From: Patulibacter americanus DSM 16676
Lineage (GTDB): Bacteria; Actinomycetota; Thermoleophilia; Solirubrobacterales; Solirubrobacteraceae
Direction: 5' to 3'
NCBI RefSeq assembly: GCF_000420025.1
Contig: NZ_ATUD01000001.1
Coordinates: 620,001-684,000 of the forward strand
Length of the DNA: 64,000 bases
Under the pieces are notes generated by a model. The model was not told where the DNA came from. It worked only from the letters and a program-made list of their open reading frames with translations, and did no database searches. Both the position numbers and the translations under genes were made by a program. Positions 9,122-18,060 of the stretch are shown here, in pieces (the stretch's first letter is position 1; each line of letters opens with the position of its first letter).

Positions 9122-9187
9122 GGCCGGGGAACCCGCCCGGTCTGCGGCGTCCGCAGCGGCGCCGCCCTCTCCGCAAGGAGCCCCCGC

Positions 9188-10324
9188 ATGACCCCGCCTT
9201 CACGGCCGACCCGCGCCCCCGGGTCGACGCCGCGCCCCCGTCCCCGCCGGTGGGGCCTGCCCGCCGCCCTGATCGTCGGCGTCGTCTGCGCGGCCCCGGC
9301 CCCGGCCGCCGCGGCACCGGCGGTGAAGGTGTCGATGACGCCGGTCGCGAAGCCCCTGTCGACGAGCCCCTCGAAGGCGACGGTCACGGTCCGCAACGCG
9401 ACGAAGCGCCGGCTCACGGGCCTGACGCTGTCGGTGCGGCCCCCGAAGGGCGTGGTCGTGACCGTGGTCGGCGCCAAGCGCGGCACGACGACGCGCGCGA
9501 TGAAGGCGCTGAAGGCCCGCGGGAGCGCGCGGGTCGCCGTGCGGCTGCGCCGGACGGCGACCGGCCCGACCGCCGGCCGGGTGACCGTAAAGGTCACCCG
9601 CAAGGGCAAGGCCGTGGGCACGGGCCGCCTCGCCTTCGGGCCGACGCCGAAGCCGACGCCCAAGCCCGTGCCCAAGCCGGCCCCGCCGCCCGCGCCGGCC
9701 CCGCCGCCGCTCACGGGGCGCCACTTCTGGACCGCGACCCTCGGTCCTGGCCTCACCACGGAGCGCCACAGCCTCTACTTCACTGGCCCCGACCTGGTGC
9801 ACGTCGAGGCCACGGGGAGCGCCTGGCCCACGTGTACCCCGGCGGATCCGGCGTGCCGGGCCTACGCCTACGACCCCTCCGCGGGGAGGCTGGAGATCAA
9901 CGGGATGCCCGCGACCCTCGAGGGTCGGGCGCTCGTGCTCGACGGCGTCACCCACCTCGAGCTCGGTGCCCCGCCAGCGGGCACGCGCTGGGACACGGAG
10001 GTCACCCACGCGAGCTCCACCGGCCTCTGCCCGTCGCTCTACTGCAACACCTACCGAGAAGACCTGACGTTCCGGCCCGACGGGACGTTCATCCGCGGCG
10101 CCGTCTCGTCCGGCACCGGCGGGGGTGGCGACTGGGCGGTGGTCCCGGACGACAGCAAGGGCACGTACGAGGTGCGTGCGGACCGCACTCTGCGCCTGGC
10201 GTTCGCCGACGGCACGGAGCGCATCGAGACCGTCGGGCAGTACATGAACGACGACGGCACCCTGCAGCCGGTCGGCGAGGGGCTGGTCCTCGGCGGCGAC
10301 GGCTACTTCGACCTCCCGGACTGA
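9188..10324 (+). CDS. Secreted protein with N-terminal beta-module and Pro/Lys linker
   Basis: A 378-residue exported protein with a basic N-terminus and signal peptide (LPAALIVGVVCAAPAPAAAAP). Next comes a CARDB/DUF11-like beta module (ATVTVRNATKRRLTGLTLSV), a linker built of PTPKPTPKPVPKPAPPP repeats, and a C-terminal domain of about 200 residues. That domain contains Cys pairs (PTCTPADPACRAYAYDP and GLCPSLYCNTY), which probably form disulfides outside the cell. No catalytic motif is recognised. The ATG at 9188 is set by AAGGAG 7-8 nt upstream; a longer frame back to 8717 has no such support. A perfect hairpin lies directly after the stop. Confidence 0.75.
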   Translation: MTPPSRPTRAPGSTPRPRPRRWGLPAALIVGVVCAAPAPAAAAPAVKVSMTPVAKPLSTSPSKATVTVRNATKRRLTGLTLSVRPPKGVVVTVVGAKRGTTTRAMKALKARGSARVAVRLRRTATGPTAGRVTVKVTRKGKAVGTGRLAFGPTPKPTPKPVPKPAPPPAPAPPPLTGRHFWTATLGPGLTTERHSLYFTGPDLVHVEATGSAWPTCTPADPACRAYAYDPSAGRLEINGMPATLEGRALVLDGVTHLELGAPPAGTRWDTEVTHASSTGLCPSLYCNTYREDLTFRPDGTFIRGAVSSGTGGGGDWAVVPDDSKGTYEVRADRTLRLAFADGTERIETVGQYMNDDGTLQPVGEGLVLGGDGYFDLPD

Positions 10325-10326
10325 CG

Positions 10327-10362
10327 GCGTCGCGTCCGGGCCGCCCGGCCCGGACGCGACGC
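10327..10362 (+). terminator. Perfect 16-bp hairpin after the secreted-protein gene
   Basis: The arms 10327-10342 and 10347-10362 are exact reverse complements around a 4-nt loop, beginning 2 nt after the stop codon. There is no U-run, which is common for terminators of very GC-rich actinobacteria. Confidence 0.7.
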
Positions 10363-10366
10363 CCCC

Positions 10367-10487
10367 CTACGCCGGCAGCTCCGTCGGCAGGCCGAAGCGC
10401 GGGAACAGCGCCGGCGTGACGAGGCCCATGATCTCGACGATGCGGTCGCCGTCGAGCGTCAGGACCTGGAGCACCGAGCGCGCGCAG
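10367..10487 (-). pseudogene. C-terminal remnant of an ECF sigma factor with SnoaL-like tail
   Basis: The minus strand ends in a TAG at 10369-10367, preceded by about 38 residues: SVLQVLTLDGDRIVEI, then MGLVTPALFPRFGLPTELPA. That is the typical end of long actinobacterial ECF sigma factors that carry a SnoaL/NTF2-like C-terminal domain. Upstream in this frame the similarity stops. A second frame reads LDGLRPEHRQQATLRALG before it is lost, which suggests a frameshift and deletion. No sigma-2 or sigma-4 region is left. It is therefore a scrap of a lost gene lying between two plus-strand genes. A chance match is unlikely but not excluded. Confidence 0.5.
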
Positions 10488-10616
10488 CGTCGCCTGCTGC
10501 CTGTGCTCCGGCCGCAGGCCGTCGAGCGCGCTCACGCCGCCACGCTCCCGGGAGCCCCGGCGGCCGTTCCCGGGCTCGCCGCTTCCCACACCCGCCGACC
10601 GGGCACAGGGGCACGC

Positions 10617-12080
10617 ATGGCCCCCCAGGACCCGACCAGCCCGCCCGAGCGCCCGGAGGACCGCGTCATCGTGGTCTTCGGTGCCACGGGCGACCTCGCC
10701 AAGCGCAAGCTCTACCCCGGCTTCTTCCACCTGATGCTCGCGGGCCTGATGCCGGAGGACTTCCGCATCATCGGCTCCGGCCGCCACTCCCCCGGCTCGG
10801 ACGACGAGTTCCGGGACAAGGTGAAGGAGGCGCTCCAGGAGTTCGGGCGCAAGGAGCTCGACGACGAGCACTGGGAGACGTTCTCCCAGCGCCTCTCCTT
10901 CGTCGTCTCCTCCGACGAGGACGGCGACGACCTGGCCGAGGCGGTGCGCCAGGCCGAGGACGAGATGAGCGCCGGCGGGCAGCGGCTGGTCTACCTCTCC
11001 GTCCCGCCGCAGGCGATGCAGCCGATGGTCGGCATGCTCGGGAAGACCGGGATCGCGGAGAACGCGGCCCTGGTCGTGGAGAAGCCGTTCGGCACCGACG
11101 TCGACACCGCGAAGGAGCTCAACGACGCGCTCCACGACGTCCTCGACGAGGAGCAGATCTTCCGCATCGACCACTTCCTCGGCAAGGAGGCGGCGCAGAA
11201 CATCCTCGCGTTCCGGTTCGCCAACGGGTTGTTCGAGCCGATCTGGAACCGGGACCACATCGCCTACGTCCAGATCGACGTCCCGGAGGAGCTGACGATC
11301 GAGGGTCGCGCCGGCTTCTACGAGTCCACGGGCGCGTTCCGCGACATGATCGTCACCCACCTGCTGCAGCTGTTGGGCTTCGTGGCGCTCGAGCCGCCCG
11401 TCCGGCTCGAGGCCGACGCCCTGCACGCCGAGCGGGCGAAGCTCTTCGAGGCCGTCCGCCCCCTCGACCCGGAGCAGGTCGTCTTCGGCCAGTACGAGGG
11501 CTACCGCGACGAGGAGGACGTCGACGACGAGTCGAAGGTCGAGACGTTCGTGGCGCTCGAGGTCCACGTCGACACCTGGCGCTGGACCGGCGTCCCGTTC
11601 TACCTGCGCACCGGCAAGGCGATGGCGGCGACGGGCCGCAAGGTGACGATCGGGTTCCGCGAGCCGCCGCTGCGCATGTTCCCCCTGCACGACGACGGCG
11701 AGGGCTCGGCCGCCGAGCAGCGCCCGAACGAGATCGTCTTCGACCTCTCGGAGGACCCGAAGATCGCCATCGACCTGCTCGCGAAGGTCCCCGGCCCGGT
11801 GCTCGAGCTCGGCCGGGCGTCGCTGAACCTCGACATCGAGCAGGCGTTCGCGGGCGCGGACGGCCTCGAGGCGTACGAGCGGCTGCTCCACGACGTGATG
11901 CAGGGCGACCACACGCTGTTCACGCGCTCCGAGGAGATCGAGCGGCTGTGGGAGGTCTGCCAGCCGGTGCTCGAGGCGCCGCCCGAGGCCCAGCCGTACG
12001 CCCAGGGCACGTGGGGTCCCGACGCCGCGCTCGAGCTGCCCGGCCCGCGGGGCTGGCGTCTGCCGGAATCCGACGCGTGA
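10617..12080 (+). CDS. zwf: Glucose-6-phosphate 1-dehydrogenase
   Basis: A 487-residue cytosolic enzyme oxidising glucose-6-phosphate to 6-phosphogluconolactone with NADP, the entry step of the oxidative pentose phosphate pathway. Visible signatures are the nucleotide-binding loop FGATGDLAKRKL near the N-terminus, VVEKPFG, the active-site block RIDHFLGKE (catalytic His), and GAFRDMIVTHLLQLL. The length is normal. The ATG at 10617 lies just before the conserved region; the open frame reaches back to 10416 without similarity. The stop codon overlaps the GTG of the GH15 gene (GTGA), so the pair is translationally coupled. Confidence 0.96.
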   Translation: MAPQDPTSPPERPEDRVIVVFGATGDLAKRKLYPGFFHLMLAGLMPEDFRIIGSGRHSPGSDDEFRDKVKEALQEFGRKELDDEHWETFSQRLSFVVSSDEDGDDLAEAVRQAEDEMSAGGQRLVYLSVPPQAMQPMVGMLGKTGIAENAALVVEKPFGTDVDTAKELNDALHDVLDEEQIFRIDHFLGKEAAQNILAFRFANGLFEPIWNRDHIAYVQIDVPEELTIEGRAGFYESTGAFRDMIVTHLLQLLGFVALEPPVRLEADALHAERAKLFEAVRPLDPEQVVFGQYEGYRDEEDVDDESKVETFVALEVHVDTWRWTGVPFYLRTGKAMAATGRKVTIGFREPPLRMFPLHDDGEGSAAEQRPNEIVFDLSEDPKIAIDLLAKVPGPVLELGRASLNLDIEQAFAGADGLEAYERLLHDVMQGDHTLFTRSEEIERLWEVCQPVLEAPPEAQPYAQGTWGPDAALELPGPRGWRLPESDA

Positions 12081-14017
12081 GCCCGGCACCTGACGCCCCG
12101 GCCCGGGCCGAGGATCCGGCGAGCCACGAGGACCCCGTCCCGCACGAGGACCCCGACGGCCCCACCGCCCCGCCGCTGGAGATCGCCCAGCACGGGCTGA
12201 TCGGCGACCTGCGCACCGCCGCGCTCGTCGGCACGGACGGCACGATCGACTGGTTCTGCGCGGGGCGGTTCGACGCGCCGAGCGTGTTCGGGGCGCTGCT
12301 GCACCCCGAGGACGGCGGGTCGTGGGCGCTCACGCCGACGTGCACGGTGTCGGGAACGAACCAGTTCTACTTCCCGGACTCCAACGTCCTGATCACCCGC
12401 TTCCTGACGGAGCACGGGGTCGTCGAGATCCAGGACTTCATGCCGCTGCACCGCTCGACGGGCGGCGGGGGATCGGCCGACGCGGACGACCTCGGGCACC
12501 GCGTCGAGCACCGCCAGCGGATCGTGCGGCGCGTCGTCTGCGTCCGCGGCTCGATGGACCTGGAGACCACGGTGGCGCCGCGCTTCGACTACGCGCGCGG
12601 CGAGCACGAGGTTCGCGAGGACGAGCACGGCGCGCGCTTCTGCGGCCCGGGGCTCGACCTCGCGCTGGGGTCGAGCGTGCCGCTGGAGCTCGGCGAGCGC
12701 GACGCCACCGGCACGTTCTCGCTGCAGGAGGGCGAGGAGGCGACGTTCGTCCTGCACGTCGTGCGGCCCGACGAGGAGTCCGACGCCCACCGTCCCGAGG
12801 GCGCGCAGCCCCTGTTCGCGCACACCGTGGACTACTGGCGCGACTGGCTCGCCAGCTCGACGTACACGGGGCGCTGGCGCGAGATGATCCACCGCTCGGC
12901 GCTGACGCTGAAGCTGCTGACCTACGAGCCGACGGGCGCGATCATCGCGGCCCCCACCACGAGCCTGCCCGAGGAGCTCGGCGGTGAGCGCAACTGGGAC
13001 TACCGCTACGTGTGGATGCGCGACGCCGCGTTCACGATCTACGCGCTGATCCGCCTGGGGTTCACCGCGGAGGCCGACGCGTTCATGGGCTGGCTCACCG
13101 ACCGCTTCCGCGCGTCGGACGAGGCCGACGACGACGCGGACTCCGGCCCGCTGCAGACGATGTACCGGATCGACGGCGACAAGGCGATGGCCGAGGAGTC
13201 CCTCGACCACCTCGCGGGCTACGCCGGCTCGCAGCCGGTCCGGATCGGCAACGGTGCGGCCACCCAGCTGCAGCTCGACGTCTACGGCGAGCTCATCGAC
13301 TCCGTCTACCTGTTCGACAAGTACGGGACCCCCGTCTCGTGGGAGACGTGGCAGGACCTGACGCGCGTGGTCGAGTGGCTGTGCGAGCACTGGGACCAGC
13401 CCGACGAGGGCATCTGGGAGACCCGCGGCGGCCGTCAGGATCACGTGTTCTCCCGGCTCATGTGCTGGGTGGCGATCGAGCGGATGGTGCGGATGGCGCG
13501 CCGCCGCGGCCTGCCCGCCGACCTGACGCGCTGGACGTCGGTGCGCGACGACATCTACCGCCAGATCATGGAGCGCGGCTGGAGCGACGAGCGCGGGGCG
13601 TTCGTGCAGCACTACGCCGACGGGGTCCTCGACGCCTCGGTGCTGCTCATGCCGATGGTCAAGTTCTGCTCGCCGAAGGACCCGCGGTTCCTCTCGACGC
13701 TCGAGGCGATCGAGGAGCACCTCGTCTCGGACAGCCTCGTGCATCGCTACGACCCGGAGGCCTCGCCGGACGGCGCGCAGGGCGGCGAGGGCACGTTCTC
13801 GATCTGCTCCTTCTGGTACGTCGAGGCGCTCACGCGCGCCGGCCGCCTGGAGGACGCGCGCCTGGCGCTCGAGAAGATGTTCACGTACGCCAACCACCTC
13901 GGCCTGTACGCCGAGCAGATCAGCCTGACGGGCCAGCAGCTGGGCAACTTCCCCCAGGCGTTCACCCACTTCTCGCTGATCAGCGCGGCCTACAACCTGG
14001 ACCGCGCGCTGGGGTAG
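12077..14017 (+). CDS. Glycoside hydrolase family 15 (glucoamylase/trehalase-like)
   Basis: A 646-residue cytosolic GH15 protein. It has the N-terminal beta-sandwich that begins IAQHGLIGDLRTAALVG and IDWFC, and an (alpha/alpha)6 barrel with RNWDYRYVWMRDAAF. A late Glu region (GLYAEQISLTGQQLGNFPQAF) is the position of the second catalytic carboxylate. This subfamily includes the phosphate-dependent trehalases of mycobacteria and glucoamylases, so the substrate may be trehalose or a maltodextrin. GTG at 12077 overlaps the zwf stop by 4 bases. Released glucose, once phosphorylated, would feed zwf. A trehalose-type importer lies at 43.8-48.3 kb. Confidence 0.9.
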   Translation: MSPAPDAPARAEDPASHEDPVPHEDPDGPTAPPLEIAQHGLIGDLRTAALVGTDGTIDWFCAGRFDAPSVFGALLHPEDGGSWALTPTCTVSGTNQFYFPDSNVLITRFLTEHGVVEIQDFMPLHRSTGGGGSADADDLGHRVEHRQRIVRRVVCVRGSMDLETTVAPRFDYARGEHEVREDEHGARFCGPGLDLALGSSVPLELGERDATGTFSLQEGEEATFVLHVVRPDEESDAHRPEGAQPLFAHTVDYWRDWLASSTYTGRWREMIHRSALTLKLLTYEPTGAIIAAPTTSLPEELGGERNWDYRYVWMRDAAFTIYALIRLGFTAEADAFMGWLTDRFRASDEADDDADSGPLQTMYRIDGDKAMAEESLDHLAGYAGSQPVRIGNGAATQLQLDVYGELIDSVYLFDKYGTPVSWETWQDLTRVVEWLCEHWDQPDEGIWETRGGRQDHVFSRLMCWVAIERMVRMARRRGLPADLTRWTSVRDDIYRQIMERGWSDERGAFVQHYADGVLDASVLLMPMVKFCSPKDPRFLSTLEAIEEHLVSDSLVHRYDPEASPDGAQGGEGTFSICSFWYVEALTRAGRLEDARLALEKMFTYANHLGLYAEQISLTGQQLGNFPQAFTHFSLISAAYNLDRALG

Positions 14018-14020
14018 GGC

Positions 14021-14060
14021 GGCGCCGCGGGGCCCGCCACGGGTGGCGCGCCGCGGCGCC
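14021..14060 (+). terminator. Hairpin after the GH15 gene
   Basis: Arms GGCGCCGCGG (14021-14030) and CCGCGGCGCC (14051-14060) pair perfectly, 4 nt after the stop. The 20-nt interior can form a second short stem. It probably ends the zwf-GH15 transcript. Confidence 0.55.
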
Positions 14061-14092
14061 GGCGCGGCCCCGACGACACGGTGCGGCGGCCC

Positions 14093-14098
14093 TAGGCT
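14093..14098 (+). promoter_or_regulatory. -10 hexamer of a probable leaderless promoter
   Basis: TAGGCT lies exactly 7 nt before the ATG at 14106, with no Shine-Dalgarno sequence between. A transcript started 6-8 nt after the hexamer would begin at the start codon. The same arrangement recurs at many genes in this window. Confidence 0.5.
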
Positions 14099-14105
14099 CG
14101 GGGGC

Positions 14106-15554
14106 ATGCAGGGATCCCCCGACCTGAAGCCGCCCGCCCCCGTCCCGCCCGGCCACGTGCCGCCCGCCCTCGGGTTGAGCGGCGACGACGCCATCGCCCT
14201 CGGCCGGCTCTCGCAGGAGCTGGCGACGGCCTGGCGGGGGTTCCGGACCGCACGGCCCGACCAGCCGCCGATCGACGACGCGCTGCGGGGGCTGCTCGCC
14301 GAGGGGCTGCCGGCGCACGGCATGCCGCTGGCCACCGCGGTCGACGACGCGATGCACGTGCTGGACAGCAGCATCGCGCAGGCCCGCCCCCGGTACTTCG
14401 GGTTCGTCGGTGGGTCGGGGCTCGAGACCGGGGTGCTCGCCGACGCCCTCGTGTCGTCCTTCGACATCAACCTGGCGGCCTGGTCGGCGGCCGCGAGCGA
14501 GATCGAGCGGCAGACCGTCGCGTGGCTCGCGTCCTTCGTGGGGTTCCCCGCCGTCGACGGGCACTTCACCAGCGGCGGGACCGTCTCGAACCTGACCGCG
14601 CTCTCCGCCGCCCGCCAGCGGCTCCTGCCCGACGTGCGCACGTCGGGGCTCGCCGGCCGCCGGGTCGGCGTCTACTGCTCCGTCGAAACCCACGCCTCGG
14701 TGGTGCGTGCCGTCGAGCTGCTCGGGATCGGCAGCGACGCGGTGCGGGCGCTCCCCCTGCGGTCCGACCGCGGCGTCGACCCCGGGGCGGTGGCCGACGC
14801 GATCGACGCCGACCGGGCCGCGGGCGTTCTGCCGATGGCGGTCGTCGCCACCGCCGGCACGACGCTGACGGGCGCCGTCGACCCGCTCGACGCCCTCGCC
14901 GGCGTGTGCGCCGAGCGCGGGGTCTGGCTCCACGTGGACGGCGCGTACGGCGCGCCGGCCGCGGCGACCGCCACCGCGGCGCCGCTCTTCCGCGGGCTGG
15001 CACGGGCGGACTCGCTGTCGGTCGACGCCCACAAGTGGCTGTTCCTCCCCAAGGCGTGCGGCGCGGTGCTCGTGCGCGACCCGGACGTCCTGCGCGCCAC
15101 CTTCGCCCACGACAAGTCGTACATGCTCGAGGAGGAGGAGCACCCCAACGCCGTGGACCGCACGCTGGAGTACTCCCGGCCGTTCCGGGCGCTGAAGCTG
15201 TGGCTCGCCCTGCGCGTGCACGGGGCCGACGCCTTCCGCGGGGCGATCGAGCGCAACCTCGCCCAGGCCCGCCTGCTGCACGGGCTCGTCGACGCCCACC
15301 CGCGGCTGCGCCCGCTCTGCGGTCCGCCCCCGCTCTCCGTCGTTCCGTTCCAGCACGTGCCGGACGACCCGACGACCGACATCGACGACCACAACGCGCG
15401 CATCGTGCGCCGCCTGCAGGAGGACGGCCGCGTCTGGGTCGCCTCGGCCGTGGTCGACGGCCGCACCGCCATCCGCCCGTGTTTCGTGAACTTCCGCACC
15501 ACGGACGACGACGTGCGGGCGATCGTCGACGAGGTCTGCCGCGTCGCGGAGTGA
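14106..15554 (+). CDS. Group II pyridoxal-dependent decarboxylase
   Basis: A 482-residue PLP enzyme of the glutamate/aromatic-amino-acid decarboxylase group. Motifs are HFTSGGTVSNLTAL, the PLP-stacking region around VETHASV, the cofactor Asp in WLHVDGAYGAPAAAT, and the Schiff-base lysine K310 in VDAHKWLFLPKACG. Substrate choice within this group (aromatic amino acids, glutamate, aspartate, diaminobutyrate) cannot be read from the motifs. It appears monocistronic, with a leaderless-type start, and converges on recQ. Confidence 0.9.
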   Translation: MQGSPDLKPPAPVPPGHVPPALGLSGDDAIALGRLSQELATAWRGFRTARPDQPPIDDALRGLLAEGLPAHGMPLATAVDDAMHVLDSSIAQARPRYFGFVGGSGLETGVLADALVSSFDINLAAWSAAASEIERQTVAWLASFVGFPAVDGHFTSGGTVSNLTALSAARQRLLPDVRTSGLAGRRVGVYCSVETHASVVRAVELLGIGSDAVRALPLRSDRGVDPGAVADAIDADRAAGVLPMAVVATAGTTLTGAVDPLDALAGVCAERGVWLHVDGAYGAPAAATATAAPLFRGLARADSLSVDAHKWLFLPKACGAVLVRDPDVLRATFAHDKSYMLEEEEHPNAVDRTLEYSRPFRALKLWLALRVHGADAFRGAIERNLAQARLLHGLVDAHPRLRPLCGPPPLSVVPFQHVPDDPTTDIDDHNARIVRRLQEDGRVWVASAVVDGRTAIRPCFVNFRTTDDDVRAIVDEVCRVAE

Positions 15555-15641
15555 CGGGCGGGTGGCCGGGCGCGCGCGGCCCGTCTCACGTGGCCCGGCG
15601 CGCGTGGCTCCGCCCGGGTGCCAGCCGGCGTGCCTCGGCCC

Positions 15642-17906
15642 TCAGGCCCCGAGCAGCTCGAGCAGCGCGGGGCCGTGCTTCTCGACGAACGACGGCCCGA
15701 TGCCCTTGATCGCCAACAGCTCGTCCGGGGTGGAGGGCTTGCGGCGGACGACCTCGCGGAGCGCCGCGTCGGTCGCGACGGTGTAGGCGGGCTTGCCGTC
15801 CGCGCGCTCGCGGCGCCACGCCTTCAGGGGCGCGAGCTCGTCGTCGGAGACGGGCGGGCCGTCCTCGACCGGGGCGGCACCCGAGCGGCGCGAGCGGCCC
15901 TTGACCTCGATGGGCGGCAGCCAGTCGATCGGGTCGTGCACGTCGCAGCAGCGGCCGAGGGGCGCGCCCTCCTCCGGGTCGCCGAAGTGGTCGAGCAGCT
16001 GGCGGCGGCGGCAGAGCTGGTTGTCGCCCGCCGCGTACTTCTCGATGGAGCGGTACGCCTGCCAGCGGCGGTCCGTCGCCGCCCGGCACATCTGGGCGAC
16101 GCGCCCGTGGTCGAGCCGCCCCGGGAGCACGCGCACGCGCAGCCGGCCGCCCCCGCCCGGAGCCAGCGCCACGGCGCCGGCTCGCTCGGCGATGGCCAGG
16201 GCGATCCGGTCGTGGTCCTGCCCCGCGTCGGCCTCGACCTCGCCGTCCTGTCCCGCCTGCGCCTGCAGCCGGCCCACGAGGGCGCCTACCTGCTCCACGG
16301 TGACCTCGGCCTCGCGGATGAACCGCACCAGCCGTCCGAGGTCGGAGCGGGACGCAAGCAGCACCGCGCGGCTCAGCGCGCCGTCGCGGCCGGCGCGGCC
16401 GGCCTCCTGGTAGTAGGCCTCGAGCGAGCCGGGGAGCGCCCAGTGCCAGACGGAGCGCACGTCGGCCTTGTCGACGCCCATGCCGAACGCGTTCGTCGCC
16501 ACGACGACGTCGGCGTCGCCGCGCATGAACGCGTCCTGGCGGCTCGCGCGCACGTCGGCGGACATGCCCGCGTGGTACCCGACGGCCGTGACGCCGGAGG
16601 CGACGAGGAGGTCCGTGACCTCCTCCGTGCTCTTGCGGGTGCCGCAGTAGACGACGGCGGGACGGTTCTCGGGGTCACCCAGGCCGGCGACGAGCGTGGC
16701 CCGCTTGCGGGCGACGGAGCCCTCGCCGTCGAAGGGCAGCACGTCGAAGGAGAGGTTGGGCCGGTCGAAACCGGAGCGCACGCGGGTGGCCTCGCGCAGC
16801 TCGAGGCGCGAGACGATCTCGTCGGCGACCTTCGGCGTCGCCGTCGCGGTGCAGGCCATGACCGGCGGGTGGCCGAGCTCGGCGATGACGGAGGAGAGCC
16901 GCAGGTAGTCCGGGCGGAAGTCGTGGCCCCACTCGCTCACGCAGTGCGCCTCGTCGACCACGAAGAGCGCGATCGCGCGGGTACGCAGCGCGGCGCGGAA
17001 CGCGCCGGACGCGAACCGCTCCGGGGCCGCGAAGCAGACCTTCGCGGTGCCGTCCCGTATCTCGTCGAGCGCCTGACGGTTGCTCGCGCCGTCGCCCCCC
17101 GAAGCCAGCATGACCGCGGGATGGCCCAGGTCGGTGAGCCGCCCGCACTGGTCGCGCATGAGGGCGATGAGCGGCGAGACGACCACGGTCAGGTCGTCGC
17201 CCGCGAGCGCCGGCAGCTGGTAGCAGAGGCTCTTGCCGCCCCCCGTCGGCATGACGACCAGCGAGTCGCGCCCCTGCAGCGCCGCCTCGACGGCCTCGCG
17301 CTGGCCCGGGCGGAACGCCTCGAGACCGAGGAGGTGCAGCAGCGAGTCGGGATCGACGTCGTCGAGCGGCCGGCGCTCCGGGGCCGGCCCGGCCGGGGTC
17401 GCCGGGGCGTGCTCGGCCACCGGGTCGAACGTGCCGCCGCCCGACGGGCCGGCCCACTCCCCCGAGTCGCCGCCGTCGAAGCCCGAGCCAGAGGGATCGC
17501 CGGCGTCGCCCTCGAGCGACGCGAGGTAGGCGAGGTACTCGTCCTCCTCGCCCGGGGACGTCGTGCCGGCGTCGGGCGGGAACGCGTCGGCGACGGACGC
17601 GGACGGGGCGGCAGCGGCCGACGACGGTGCCGCCAGGGGCGGGGCCGGGGTCGCAGCCGGAGCCGGTGCCGGTGCGGCCGGGGCCGGGGCGTCGGCCGCC
17701 GCAGGCAGATCGAAGAGCGAGGGCCGGGCCGCGGCCTCGGCGGCCGCCACGCGCGCCGCCGCGAGCTTCGCCACCGGTGTCAGGGCCTCGCGCTCCTCGG
17801 GCAGGAGCGCCTTCCAGCCCGCCCGCACCGCGTCGAGCGCTGCTCGGGCTCCGGGGGCCCCGGGATCGGCGAGGACGGCGGCCAGCCGGAGGAGCGCGTC
17901 GTGCAC
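15642..17906 (-). CDS. recQ: ATP-dependent DNA helicase RecQ
   Basis: A 754-residue helicase that unwinds branched DNA in recombination and replication restart. Motif I is PTGGGKSLCYQL (K225), motif II DEAHCVSEWGHDFRPDY, with FGMGVDKADVR and QEAGRAGRDG for motifs V and VI. The RecQ-C zinc region reads CRRRQLLDHFGDPEE, then CC. A C-terminal HRDC domain ends KGIGPSFVEKHGPALLELLG. The unusual part is about 195 N-terminal residues ahead of the helicase core: a short helical piece, then an Ala/Pro linker and an acidic Gly/Ser stretch. The start is GTG with TACGTT 6 nt upstream, a leaderless arrangement. Confidence 0.95.
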   Translation of the reverse strand: MHDALLRLAAVLADPGAPGARAALDAVRAGWKALLPEEREALTPVAKLAAARVAAAEAAARPSLFDLPAAADAPAPAAPAPAPAATPAPPLAAPSSAAAAPSASVADAFPPDAGTTSPGEEDEYLAYLASLEGDAGDPSGSGFDGGDSGEWAGPSGGGTFDPVAEHAPATPAGPAPERRPLDDVDPDSLLHLLGLEAFRPGQREAVEAALQGRDSLVVMPTGGGKSLCYQLPALAGDDLTVVVSPLIALMRDQCGRLTDLGHPAVMLASGGDGASNRQALDEIRDGTAKVCFAAPERFASGAFRAALRTRAIALFVVDEAHCVSEWGHDFRPDYLRLSSVIAELGHPPVMACTATATPKVADEIVSRLELREATRVRSGFDRPNLSFDVLPFDGEGSVARKRATLVAGLGDPENRPAVVYCGTRKSTEEVTDLLVASGVTAVGYHAGMSADVRASRQDAFMRGDADVVVATNAFGMGVDKADVRSVWHWALPGSLEAYYQEAGRAGRDGALSRAVLLASRSDLGRLVRFIREAEVTVEQVGALVGRLQAQAGQDGEVEADAGQDHDRIALAIAERAGAVALAPGGGGRLRVRVLPGRLDHGRVAQMCRAATDRRWQAYRSIEKYAAGDNQLCRRRQLLDHFGDPEEGAPLGRCCDVHDPIDWLPPIEVKGRSRRSGAAPVEDGPPVSDDELAPLKAWRRERADGKPAYTVATDAALREVVRRKPSTPDELLAIKGIGPSFVEKHGPALLELLGA

Positions 17907-18060
17907 CCCTGGAACGTAACCGGCCCGCCCGCGGGACCCGGCGCCGACGGCACAACGTCACGCCCCCGCGACGCGCTCGTCACCCTTCGACGCGGCCCCG
18001 GCACGCGTTCGGCGCGGGCCCGCGGGCACCGTTCCGCCCACGCAGGCCGGGGCCTCGGCC

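Larger units (their letters stand above)
8751..9187. other. Divergent intergenic region, 437 bases
   Basis: No convincing gene lies between the divergent starts at 8750 (minus) and 9188 (plus). It holds candidate promoters on both strands, annotated separately. A cluster of three GTAC-centred sites lies in between (CCGTACAAGCC near 8921, CTGTACAACC near 8941 and GGTGTACGCC near 8958). Their spacing suggests a possible regulator site, but I cannot name one. Confidence 0.5.
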
